From Phoronis australis (Eukaryota > Phoronida > Phoronidae), in the NCBI GenBank assembly GCA_002633005.1, contig NMRA01000145.1, positions 784,002 through 809,980 on the forward strand: 25,979 nucleotides of DNA, given 5' to 3'. Below the pieces are notes generated by a model. The model was not told where the DNA came from. It saw only the letters and a program-made list of their open reading frames with translations, and did no database searches. The position numbers and the translations under genes are program-made. Positions 10,181-19,376 of this stretch are shown here, piece after piece; positions within the stretch are counted from its first letter, which is position 1; each line of letters begins with the position of its first letter.

Positions 10181-11487
10181 TGGGCCAGGACCAAAAAATA
10201 AAAAAACGTCTCCAGCAAAACAAAAAAGGCACCGCCAGCGTGTGTAAACCCCAAAAGGGGAGGGGGTTCATTCTGTGTGCATTGTGAATTGCTGTTATGA
10301 AACTCAACGCATTTCGAGTTTTCGTGGCTCATCGGCAAGACGCGCGGAGATCAATTGTGCGCGCGATTCCGTCGACACTTCTGAAGTAGCCAAGCATTTT
10401 AGATGGATCCAACGCTGAAAAGTGCAGCTCTATAGCTGATTTCTTTAGGTAACTAGCATCTTTACTCTAAGATATGTTTTGATTTGATTAGGGAAAGTAC
10501 TGTGGTGCCGCAACCCTGACATTCAGGCGAATTGACGTGCAACGTTTTTACCTCATCTATCATGCCAAGTCATGCTATTACACTCCACACGTTTGTAACT
10601 CGAATTTGACTGGTGTATAGAAAAGTTATCTTGCGCATTATTCTACAGACACTGTACATGTAATATTTTTGAAAAAAAAATCGTATTCCCAAGAATTGAT
10701 GTTGTGGCGGGCGCCGTGGTCTGGTCGCGAGTACGTTTGAAAATGCACTCTAACAATTTATGTCTACACAAGGAATGACCAAGGGGGCACTCACATTGAG
10801 AAAGTTACTGCATTTGCGAACAATATACAGTACCAGAAATTGCGGGTAGGCTGTTCTTTCACAGTAAAGTCTTTCGGAACTCCTGCGGTGTTCAGTAGGC
10901 CTCCTAAGAACCCCTGGTTCCGACCTCAACACCTACCGTATTTCTACCTGCAGTTAGCACCATTACCGACTACCATGCGCTCACCCAGCTTAAAATATAG
11001 GGGGCTCGAATTTTTCAGTATGCGCACCTTTTACTGAATAAAATCAACGAGGACTAAAAAAAATCGGAGCCATTAGGTTCAGGCCAACGGATTGTGCATC
11101 GGCGCCGAATTCCTGTGGGCTTTGTGGACTTTTGTCTCGTTTACTCGGACTTTTTGATTCACGGAGGAAAACCTTTTTGCCCAAATCGCCAAATCGGGGA
11201 ACTCATTCGAGCCCCCCAATCCCTCCCTGTGTGCTCCCATCTATACTGGGAATTTCCGCAGAAAGACGCACCCATGAGCGTTTATTTGGTGTTACAACTT
11301 CGGGTTTCAAGTGTTCAGACATTGGGACGTTTATTCCGAATATTGCAAGAGATGTAAATAGGTCCTGGGATACATCGTCAAGATTTGAAGTAGTCCATTA
11401 TGTAGTAATTGTACGGATTAAATTAAGTTGCGCATGAAAGTCTTTTGAATGGACGTGGCAACCTCAGGGGGCTTAGTGCCAACTGAG

Positions 11488-11689
11488 TTGCGAAACGAGA
11501 TGCAGACAATGTAGAGGCTTACAAGCTCATTGACACAGCAGTTGATGAAGTGCAAGCGTTGGTAACAAACATCGAAGATATCTGGGTAGAATGGTTCCAA
11601 GACGAGCAAATCCTTGGATCCGATATACAGATTGCTCTGCAGTCTAGACAACAGCAGGATAGGACTATTGTCCCTGGAGAAACACCCAG
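11488..11689 (+). pseudogene. hAT transposase-like exon, copy 1
   Basis: Reads AKRDADNVEAYKLIDTAVDE, then VWVEWF-like coding and SRQQQDRTIVPGETP, ending at donor AG|GTAATA. A block of (alpha-helical region)-R-Q-x-x-R-x-x-V-P-x-x-T-P followed by EYYRxxxxxPFL is characteristic of animal hAT-type transposase-derived proteins of the ZMYM1/THAP12-like group. Copy 2 has exactly the same exon length (202 nt), and most differences respect codons. A TGA lies in frame just upstream, so an exon boundary (acceptor actgag, ending at 11487) or a break must precede it. Function is inferred from motif resemblance only. Confidence 0.6.
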
Positions 11690-11934
11690 GTAATAAATTA
11701 TATAATTCTATACAGTTTGTACACAATGTCGGTTTTTAGGCTTGCGTACAATGAAAACGAAAACGAAATTATTTTTGGACATGCCAAATTTACCCAGTAC
11801 AGCGGAGGTCTACGAGCGCACAGAAACTGATTCTGGTTTGTATTTCCACTTGCCTCTATCTGCTTCATATCCAAAATCTATTTCACGTAGTGCATGATTA
11901 CATTTGTACTCAATACTTTAATGTTTCTTCCAGA

Positions 11935-12123
11935 AGAACAGTGCGAAAACCCTTCCCAGACAACATCTCGCAGCAGTTGACCACCAGACAAGTAAAATAC
12001 ACGTATGAGCAACCACTGTGCATTAAAAAGTGTCTAGAGAGAGGTTTTCAATTCAAAATTTTTTGCATAGTGCACTTAAGGTCTTGCGACGGACCAGGCC
12101 AGCTTGATTTGTGTAGATATTGA
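11935..12123 (+). pseudogene. hAT transposase-like second exon, copy 1 (damaged)
   Basis: Frame RTVRKPFPDNISQQLTTR aligns with copy 2 RTVRKPFLENLSQQLTTR. The SEYY codons before it, present in copy 2, are replaced here by about 107 bp of unrelated sequence (11828-11934) that ends in an acceptor-like tttcttccag. The frame ends at TGA in 12121-12123. CAA|GTAAAA near 11991 could be an internal donor. Confidence 0.55.
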
Positions 12124-12317
12124 GTTTCAGTGTACTTCTGGTCCATCGGCGAACTAGACTTGTGATGTTTTTTACCAGTGTGCTTTGTAAAACTATCTCA
12201 GTCAGTACTGTTTGGTCCCGCGACAGATCGACTACTTTTATAGGGATAATAAGCACAAGTGTACTTTTGGTCTCGTGATGGACCAGGCCAGCCTTTTTGT
12301 GCACTCTCAGTGTACAT

Positions 12318-12568
12318 CTGGGCCTGGTCTCCAATCTCTGTACTCAGACTCGAATCACACTTCATACTCAACTCGAGTACAGACTCAGCTTTGGTGTATT
12401 CAATGTCATACTCGAAAAATCTGTACTCTAAATTTCGAGCACGTACTCAGTTTTCGAGTGTACTCGAACTGAAGTGTATCTCATCTATATTTCGAGCACG
12501 ATTTTGAGTATGAAATCTCGAGTATGAGTATGAGTCTGACTAGTACGGAGATTGAAGACCGGGCCCTG
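12318..12568. mobile_element. 251-bp inverted-repeat MITE inserted in copy 1
   Basis: Left end CTGGGCCTGGTCTCCAATCT matches, inverted, the right end whose complement begins CAGGGCCCGGTCTTCAATCT. Pairing extends to GTACT. The interior is packed with tactcga/tcgagta motifs. Copy 2 at the same place (16068-16100) reads straight through, giving an empty site. A CAGGG terminus fits hAT-type MITEs. I do not see a clean 8-bp target duplication. Confidence 0.8.
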
Positions 12569-12946
12569 CTCCCTCTGCGAACTGACCTGGTCCTTTTCAC
12601 CACGTTGTACAGAATGTTTTGGTTTCGTGAAAAGGTTTTCAGATGATTTGTTTCCTGATACATTTGACGTTTTTCAATTGTTGTCAACGTCATTCAGTTT
12701 AATAAAGTGGGATACTTAATTGTTTATTGTCGCTTTTAATAATAGACTATGAGCTGAGAGCACCATCGTTCGCCAGTTTTTCTCGTAACGAGACAGAACA
12801 TATGTTTATTTCCGGACTAACTGTACCGGTCCTCGTTCTTAAACACTTGAGGCTGCTGTTACGCGATCATCTCATATTCAAGTTTTGGGTTTTGGGATGC
12901 CTATTCTTGATGCTCCTCGGTCAAAGGTAATAAATCCGAAAGGAAA

Positions 12947-12966
12947 AGGTCAAAGGTCAAAGGGGA
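12947..12966 (+). promoter_or_regulatory. DR1 nuclear-receptor half-site cluster
   Basis: AGGTCA-A-AGGTCA (12947-12959) is a perfect direct repeat with one-base spacing. It is followed at the same spacing by AGGGGA. DR1 is the known site class for HNF4, COUP-TF and RXR heterodimers. Another ggtcaaaggt lies 27 bp upstream. No nearby gene start identifies a target, so function is unproven. Confidence 0.5.
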
Positions 12967-13076
12967 TGGATGCAATCGGATGGCAGAATGGTGAATGTTG
13001 GCCAAAACCCAAAGTTTTGTCCACTGACGTCAAACGCATGCTGGCGCCCCCAGACTTTGCACTGTTAAGTTGTTAG
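12960..13076. repeat. Dispersed repeat shared with 25077-25145 (inverted)
   Basis: gcagaatggtgaatgttggc, then cactgacgtca and catgctggcgcc, occur here on plus and at 25145-25085 on minus. The block includes a TGACGTCA (13025-13032). The rest of 12967-13309 shows no gene. Confidence 0.75.
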
Positions 13077-13464
13077 TTTGTTCTGTCAATTTCTTCCTGT
13101 GTATGTTTGACGTTGTAATTTGTAATTCTCCTCTCGACTGGCTTTAATTGTGATTTTAAAGCCTTGATATTTGTGGTCATGGCTGACTTGCTGTTCAAAG
13201 ACCTGTGACTATGATAAAGCTTCAATTAAAAGCCTGGGCATTAATAAATTTCTGACATGATCTTGATTGGATGTATTTTTAATTACTAGGCCAAACCTAC
13301 GATGAAAAACAGAAAACATCCTCATTATCAGTCATCCCCAAGGATGTGTCAGGGTATTAAAGAATTTTTACAGCTTTTCTTACATAATTCATGTTCTCAA
13401 TGGAAATAGCATAAAATTACTTTGTGCCAATTTTTATTGGGACATCCCATAGCTCCTATATCAG

Positions 13465-13662
13465 CTGAATGCTTTTGGGACACCTGATATTACCACCGCT
13501 GTTGAAGGTGAAACTGCTATTCCTAGGCAAATCTCAAACACTTGTATTGCTAAGCAATTTCATATATTGTTTTGTACAGTCTTTCAAACATATCTTGAAA
13601 AGAAACAGAAGTATTGTTATGGTAATCCTATAATTCAAAAGTCATGCCTCTGGACACCGTAG
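13465..13662 (+). pseudogene. ORF block in repeat family 2, copy A (premature stop)
   Basis: After an acceptor-like cctatatcag the frame reads LNAFGTPDITTAVEGETAIP, then KQFHILFCTVFQTYLEKKQK. It stops at TAG (13660), where copies B and C continue with TAT. Not assigned to a family. Confidence 0.45.
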
Positions 13663-13711
13663 GGCTTCTCAATTAGAGAGATATTGTCCCTTTATTAAAG
13701 GCATCTCTACT

Positions 13712-13994
13712 CAGTGGCGGATCTAGGACACCATAAGAGGTGCCCAATATGTTGCCTTGGGGAATTGGGCAAAGCGCGATTGTATGTGCACACGGGCCCG
13801 AAAGTTGCGGGGGCCGGGATGTGGACGTTCCCTTCAGAAAATCTATCGGTGTACACGATTCCTCTGGTATGTGAGCCCCCTCATCCGCTACCGGTCCTAG
13901 TTGCTGAACTCTATATTTCCTCACGGTTCACGCTGTTGCTTTTTCATTTTGCGTGCGGCAGCCAGGGGGGACGACCCCCCTAAATCCGCCTATG
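13712..13994. mobile_element. 283-bp hAT-like MITE
   Basis: The left end is CAGTGGCGGATCTAGG; the complement of the right end is CATAGGCGGATTTAGG. Both sides are flanked by CTACT. GC-rich poly-G/poly-C tracts lie just inside the right end. No coding capacity. The same element at the same site is in copies B and C of family 2. Confidence 0.8.
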
Positions 13995-14506
13995 CTACTT
14001 AATGTTTTAAGTTCAAACGCGCGACATGTTTAAGTTTTATCGCAAATCCCTACTCGTAATTGGCTAAGAAGTGCAAGAAACATTCATTTCACTGTATGAA
14101 GGCCATTACCGACGTAAGGTAAAAAACAGAAAAAACACGGTCAAACGCATTAAAATGATGCTGTGGTCAGTAAAACTTATTAAAAGACTTTTTTCACTGA
14201 CCAATTTAATGCATTTTACGGCGTTTTAGTTTTTAGTACTTCAAAGAACAAACAATAACAGGCCACCCACTTTCTCACAAAAACAACTTTTAGCATACCC
14301 TGTCTTCACCGAGCATTTGACGTAAAAATATATTATAAAAATGGCCAGCACTCAGGGGCACATCCAGAATATTGAGTTAGGGGGGCCAGGGCGGAGTATT
14401 AGCTCGTCAGACATTTGCACCCCCGTACTACCAAATGGAATCTGGGAGAATATTAGGGGAGGGCATGGCCCTCTTATCCAACGCCAGAAATATCTGACAT
14501 AGGCAG

Positions 14507-14518
14507 TGCGCATGCGCA
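14507..14518. promoter_or_regulatory. NRF1-like palindrome
   Basis: TGCGCATGCGCA is a perfect match to the NRF1 consensus. It lies 37 bp before the N at 14555, so the downstream context is unknown. Confidence 0.4.
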
Positions 14519-14554
14519 GCCAGCAGCTAACTATTCCCCCACAGAAATACACAC

Positions 14555-14555
14555 N
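14555..14555. other. Assembly gap (single N)
   Basis: The sequence switches directly into copy 2 of the hAT-derived segment after the N. True gap length is unknown. Confidence 0.9.
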
Positions 14556-15332
14556 GCAGCTCTATAGCTGATTTCGTTTGGTAACTAGTTTCTTTACTCT
14601 AAGATATGTTTTGATTTGATTAGGGGAAATACTGTGGTGCCGCAATCCTGATATTCAGGCGAATTGACCGGCAACCTTTTTTACCTCATCTGTCATGCCA
14701 TGTCATCCTATTACACCCCACACGTTTCTAACTCGAATTTGACTGATGTATGGTAAAGTTGTCTTGCGCGATATCATACAGTGTACATGTACGTGTAATA
14801 CTTGAAAAAAATCGTTTTCCGAAGAATTGCTATTGTGACCTGCGCCGTGGTCTGGTCGCGAGTCTGTTCGAAGATGCACTCTAACAAGTTATGTCTATAC
14901 AAGGAATGACCAAGGGGCACTCAAAAGTGACCGCATTCGCGAACAGTGTACAGTACCAGAAATTGCGGGGAGGCTGTATTTTAAAGTCTTGTGGGAGTCG
15001 TGCGAAGTTCAATGGGCCTCCTAAGGAGCCCTAGTGCCGACCTCAACACCTCCCGTCTTTCTACTGCCGTTTTCTATACTGGGAATTTCCGCAGAAAGGC
15101 CCACCAGAAGAAACGCCCATGCCCATCGGCATTTATTTGATGTTAGTACTTCAGGTTTCAAGCGTTCAGACATTGGGACGTTTATTTCGAAAATTGCAAG
15201 AGATGCAAATGGGTCCTGGGATATATCGTCAAGGTTTGAAGTAGTCCATGATGAACGGATCGAATTTATTTGCGAACGCTGTAAGTCTTTTGAATGGACT
15301 TGGTTATCTCAGGGGGCTTAGTGCCAACTGAG

Positions 15333-15534
15333 CTGCGAAACGAGATGTTGACAATGTAGAGGCGTACAAGCTCATTGACACAGCAGTTGACGAAGTGCAA
15401 GCGTTGGGAACAAACGTCGAAGATGTCTGGGTAGAATGGTTCCAAGAGCAGCAAACCATTGGATCCGATGTACAGATTCCTCTGCAGTCTAGACAACAGA
15501 AAAATAGGACCAACGTTCCCGGAGAAACACCCAG
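15333..15534 (+). pseudogene. hAT transposase-like exon, copy 2
   Basis: Same 202-nt exon as 11488-11689. It reads VDNVEAYKLIDTAVDEVQAL, a W-V-E-W-F segment, then SRQQKNRTNVPGETP and donor AG|GTAATA. It joins in phase with 15674 to give PSEYYRTVRKPFLENL. That junction is the strongest evidence for a spliced hAT-type transposase. Confidence 0.65.
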
Positions 15535-15673
15535 GTAATAAGTTATAATTAAACACAGTTTGTAATAATGTCGTTTTTTTATGCTTGTGTACAATGAAAA
15601 CGAAATAGAGATTAATTTTGGACATGCCAAATTTACCCAGTACAGCAGAGGGTCTACGAGAGCATAGAAACAG

Positions 15674-15914
15674 TGAGTACTACAGAACGGTGCGAAAACC
15701 CTTCCTAGAAAACCTCTCGCAGCAGTTGACCACCAGATGTATGAACTACAAGTATGAGCATCCACTGGGGATTAAAAAGTGTCTGAAGAGAAGTTTTCAA
15801 TTCAAAATTTTTTGCAAAGTACGCTTTAGGTCTTGCGACGGACTACGCCAGCTTGATTTGTGTAGATATCGAGTTTCAGTGTACTTCTGGTCCCTCGGCG
15901 AACTAGACTTATGA
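15674..15914 (+). pseudogene. hAT transposase-like second exon, copy 2
   Basis: After acceptor catagaaacag the frame reads EYYRTVRKPFLENLSQQLTT, then KYEHPLGIKKC, and ends at TGA (15912-15914). EYYR followed by PFL..L..QL..R is the hAT-family signature upstream of the catalytic region. The catalytic and C-terminal dimerisation parts (the usual W-x-x and HAT-C motifs) were not found, so the protein is incomplete. Confidence 0.6.
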
Positions 15915-16818
15915 TGTTTTTTACCAAAGTGTGCTTTGTAAAACTATTTATCTCAGCCAGTACTGTTTGGTCCCGCGACAGCTCGAATCGACTATTTTAT
16001 AGGGATAACAACCACAGGTGTACTTTTGGTCTCGTGACGGACCAGGCCAGAGTTTTTGTGTACTCTCAGTGTACATCTGGTCCCTCTGCGAACTGCTCCT
16101 GTGTATCTTTTCACCACGGTGTAGGCCGACAGAGTGTTTTGGTTTCGTGAAACTGTTTTCAGATGATTTGTTTCCTGATACATTTGACGTTTTTCAATTG
16201 TTGTCAACGAGATTCAGCTTAATAAAGTGATACTTAATTGTTTTTGTCGCTTTTAATAATAGACTATGAGCTGAGAGCACCATCGTTCGCCAGTTTTTCT
16301 CGTAACGAGACAGAACACAAGTTTATTTCCGGACTTACAGTACAGGTCTTCGTTCTTAAACAGCTTGAGGCTGTTGCGACCATCTGATATTCAAGTTTTT
16401 ACGCCCCGTCGGTGCTCCTTATGCTCTTGAATATTTGGTAGTTGTCTAAACCCCTGTATACACATCACACTTTTTCGTATGCTAAAAAGGTGCGTGTAAG
16501 CAGATGTTCCAACAAAAATTTTGCTGGTGGTGTGACTCATACCCAGATGTGCACAAATATGGTTTCACGAAACTTATTAGCCAAGTTCATGTGACGAAAT
16601 CGAGAAGGGCTTTTAATTATCTTAAGAAAAACTCCAGGGACATGTTAAGTGCCAGAAACGTACCAGGATGCATGGAAATTTCACTGCTTGGCTACAAAAA
16701 TAAAAAGTTATCTTACACGAGAATGGGGGTTTACCTCCCCGACTTCCCCCCCCCCGCTCGGCGTTTCGCGCCTCGGATTCGTCCTTTGCGGGAATCCTAA
16801 ACCACCCCTTACTGAAAA

Positions 16819-16834
16819 CGTAGATCCGCCACTG
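16819..16834 (-). mobile_element. hAT-like terminal repeat (right end)
   Basis: The complement reads CAGTGGCGGATCTACG, matching the 10137 terminus closely. It lies seven bases before the N at 16841. Confidence 0.6.
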
Positions 16835-16840
16835 TGAAAA

Positions 16841-16841
16841 N
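16841..16841. other. Assembly gap (single N)
   Basis: Separates a hAT-like terminus from copy B of repeat family 2. Confidence 0.9.
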
Positions 16842-17600
16842 ACAGAAAACATCCTCATTATCAATCATCCCCAAGGATGTGTCAGGGTATTAAAGAATTT
16901 TTACAGCTTTTCTTACATAATTCATATTCTCAATGGAAATAACATAAAATTACTTTGTGCCAATTTTTATTGGGACATCCCATAGCTCCTATGTCAGCTG
17001 AATGCTTTTGGGACACCTGATATTACCACCACTGTTGAAGGTGAAACTGCTATTCCTAGACAAATCTCAAACACTTGTATTGCTAAGCAATTTCATATAT
17101 TGTGTTATACAGTCCTTCAAACATATCTTGAAAAGAAACAGAAGTATTGTTATGGTAATCCTATAATTCAAATGTCATGCCTCTGGCCACCGTATGGCTT
17201 CTCAATTAGAGAGACATTGTCCCTTTATTAAAGGCATCTCTACTCAGTAGCGGATCTAGGATACCATAAGGGGTGCCCAACATGTTGCCTTGGGGAATTG
17301 GGCAAAGCGCGATTGTATGTGCACAGGGGCCCGAAAGTTACGGGGACCGGGATGTGGACGTTCCCTTCAGAAAATCTATCGGTGGACATGATTCCTCTGG
17401 TATGTGAGCCCCCCTCATCCGCTACCGGTCCTAGTTGCTGAACTCTATATTTCCTCACGGTTCACGCTGTTACTGCTTCATTTTGCGTGCGGCAGCGGGG
17501 GGGCGACCCCCCTAAATCCTCCTATGCTACTTAATGTTTTAAGTTCAAACGCACGACATGTTTAAGAGTTCTCGCAAATCCCTACTCGTACTTGGCTATG
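16842..17600 (+). mobile_element. Repeat family 2, copy B
   Basis: Nearly identical to copy A from its start through the MITE (17245-17526). It is cut at the N of 17601. Confidence 0.85.
16998..17231 (+). CDS. Uncharacterised 77-codon ORF block, copy B
   Basis: Acceptor-like cctatgtcag is followed by an open frame of 77 codons to TAA (17229). It starts LNAFGTPDITTTVEGETAIP and ends PPYGFSIRETLSLY. A stop lies in frame just upstream, so either splicing or a non-ATG context is needed. Copy C preserves 68 codons of it and copy A has a stop. I do not recognise the family; it is probably the last exon of an element-encoded or captured gene. Confidence 0.35.
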   Translation: MNAFGTPDITTTVEGETAIPRQISNTCIAKQFHILCYTVLQTYLEKKQKYCYGNPIIQMSCLWPPYGFSIRETLSLY

Positions 17601-17601
17601 N
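17601..17601. other. Assembly gap (single N)
   Basis: The sequence after the N restarts at a point equivalent to 17026 of copy B, giving an apparent tandem repeat across the gap. Confidence 0.9.
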
Positions 17602-18749
17602 TACCACCACTGTTGAAGGTGAAACTGCTATTCCTAGGCAAATCTCAAACACTTGTATTGCTAAGCAATTTCATATAGTGTGTTATACAGTCCTTCAAAC
17701 ATATCTTGGAAAGAAACAGAAATATTGTTATGGTAATCCTATAATTCAAATGTCATGCCTCTGGCCACCGTATGGCTTCTCAATTAGAGAGACATTGTCC
17801 CTTTATTAAAGGCATCTCTACTCAGTAGCGGATCTAGGATACCATGAGGGGTGCCCATCATGTTGCCTTGGGGAATTGGGCAAAGCGAGATTGTATGTGC
17901 AAAGGGGCCCGAAAGTTAGGGGGGCCGGGATGTGGACGTTCCCTTCAGAAAATCTATCGGTGGACACGATTCCTCTGGTATGTGAGCCCCCCTCATCCGC
18001 TACCGGTCCTAGTTGCTGAACTCTATATTTTCTCACGGTTCACGCTGTTGCTGCTTCATTTTGCGTGCGGCAGTCGGGGGGGCGACCCCCCTAAATCCTC
18101 CTATGCTACTAAATATTTTAAGTTCAAACACACGACATGTTTAAGAGTTCTCGCAAATCCCTACTCGTACTTGGCTAAGAAGTGCAAGAAACATTCATTT
18201 CCCTGTATTTCCGCAGGGTTCACGCTGTTGCTGCTTCATTTTGCGTGCGGCAGCCGGGGGCGGGGGGGGGGCGACCCCCCTAAATCCTCCTATGCTACTT
18301 AATGTTTTAAGTTCAAACGCACGACATGTTTAAGAGTTCTCGCAAGTCCCTACTCGTACTTGGCTAAGAAGTGCAAGAAACATTAATTTCCCTGTATGAA
18401 GGCCATTACCGATGTAAGGTAAAAAACAGAAAAACACGGTCAAACGCATTAAAATGATGCTGTGGACAGTAAAATTTATTCAATAAATTTTGAAAAGACT
18501 TTCACTGACCAATTTAATGCATTTTACGGCGTTTTAGTTTTTAGTACTTCAAAGAACAAACAATAACAGGCAACAACTTTCTCACAAAAAACAACTTTTA
18601 GCATACCCTGTCTTCACCGAGCATTTGACGTAAAAAAAAAATATTTTATAAAAATGGCCAGCACTCAGGGGCACATCCAGAATTTTGAGTTAGGGGGCCA
18701 GGGAGGAGTATTAGCCCGTCAGACATTTGCACCCCCGTACTACCAAATG
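17602..18749 (+). mobile_element. Repeat family 2, copy C
   Basis: Matches copy A from mid-ORF to its end. It includes the ORF tail (17603-17809), the MITE (17823-18105) and the CAGGGGCACATCCAGAA end (18667 onward). It contains an extra internal 180-bp tandem duplication. Confidence 0.85.
18037..18391 (+). repeat. 180-bp tandem duplication within copy C
   Basis: ggttcacgctgttgctgctt at 18037 recurs at 18217, followed by the same MITE right end and flank through ctaagaagtgcaagaaacat. The second copy has an expanded G tract (18255-18270). Confidence 0.85.
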
Positions 18750-18750
18750 N
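18750..18750. other. Assembly gap (single N)
   Basis: Ends copy C; the next base begins the 600-bp duplicated segment. Confidence 0.9.
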
Positions 18751-19351
18751 TTAAATTCCCCTTTGGTACTGCCTCGTGTAAAAACAACCTCACAATCTAC
18801 ACGACAGCCTGTCTCCACTGAGCAAGACTGTAATAGCAACTGGTACATCTTCAGTGATTAAGCGAATAAAACCTACAACTGTTGGCACAGCACTGTGAAA
18901 ATCACCGTGACTCCAAGGTCACAGTCATCCACTCCTCGTCACTCACAGCATTGCCTCGTTTATATTTATAACAATTTGACGTTGCATGCTATTCTAACAC
19001 AGAAGCCACCGTTATACTGTTGCTGGGCGCTACACTCCACAGAGGTGGATTATGATTCATTTCATTGATACGAGTGTGAATGTTAACTTGTCCCTTATTC
19101 GTCAAATGCATAGTGGGATGGTTAATGACCTTTTAGGCTAGTCAAATATCGGGTCAGTTGGGGCGTAAACTGACTGACATCGAAGCATACGTCATAGCTG
19201 AGCAAATGACAACGTCTTATTGGTCCCACAGTGATGGGGCGGTAACTTGACACACTTGGGAAGTACATTTCGAGTCAACTCTGACGCGCCTCTATGACTC
19301 GTAACGTGTCTGAAAAGACCCGTCAGAAGGTGACGCTAGGGGCGTTCCATA
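18751..19351 (+). repeat. 600-bp duplicated segment, copy 1
   Basis: Direct match to 22697-23306, starting ttaaattc.cc and ending ggggcgttccata. Differences are scattered substitutions and short indels. The TATA-like box of copy 2 is TGTAAAA here (18777), and copy 1 lacks two bases just after it. Contains CCAAGGTCA (18913). Confidence 0.9.
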
Positions 19352-19376
19352 CTATTCCACTTGTGCGACCTCATTT

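Larger units (their letters stand above)
10424..12890 (+). mobile_element. hAT-derived segment, copy 1
   Basis: Long direct match to 14556-16405, starting at gcagctctatagctgattt. Copy 1 contains transposase-like exons (11488-11689, 11935 onward) and degenerate repeats of a tgtacttctggtccctcg-like phrase. It also holds an inverted-repeat insertion (12318-12568) and an AATAAA near 12700. It is longer than copy 2 mainly because of two insertions. The conserved coding blocks suggest an old hAT-superfamily element that was duplicated as a segment rather than transposed twice. Confidence 0.75.
13310..14438 (+). mobile_element. Repeat family 2, copy A
   Basis: Shared with 16842-17600 and 17602-18749. 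It begins agaaaacatcctcattatca and ends ccgtactaccaaatgg. It contains an ORF block (13465-13662), a nested 283-bp MITE (13712-13994) and, near its end, CAGGGGCACATCCAGAA (14354 onward), which itself resembles a hAT terminus. Copy A is continuous with unique flanks, so it is the reference copy. Confidence 0.8.
14556..16405 (+). mobile_element. hAT-derived segment, copy 2
   Basis: Direct copy of 10424-12890, lacking both insertions found there. Conserved peptides include TSGFKRSDIGTFISKIARDA (about 15140-15210) and SWDISSRFEVVH, also recognisable in copy 1. AATAAA occurs near 16220, preceded by the frame SDDLFPDTFDVFQLLSTRFS seen in both copies. This may be the 3' exon of the ancestral element. 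Confidence 0.75.

Noticed and set aside
15304-15765. 153-codon minus-strand ORF
   Set aside because: Antisense to the two transposase-like exons, whose plus frames match the copy 1 exons at protein level.
17844-18302. 152-codon plus-strand ORF
   Set aside because: Reads through a non-coding MITE and its duplicated right end; internal peptide repeats reflect the DNA duplication.
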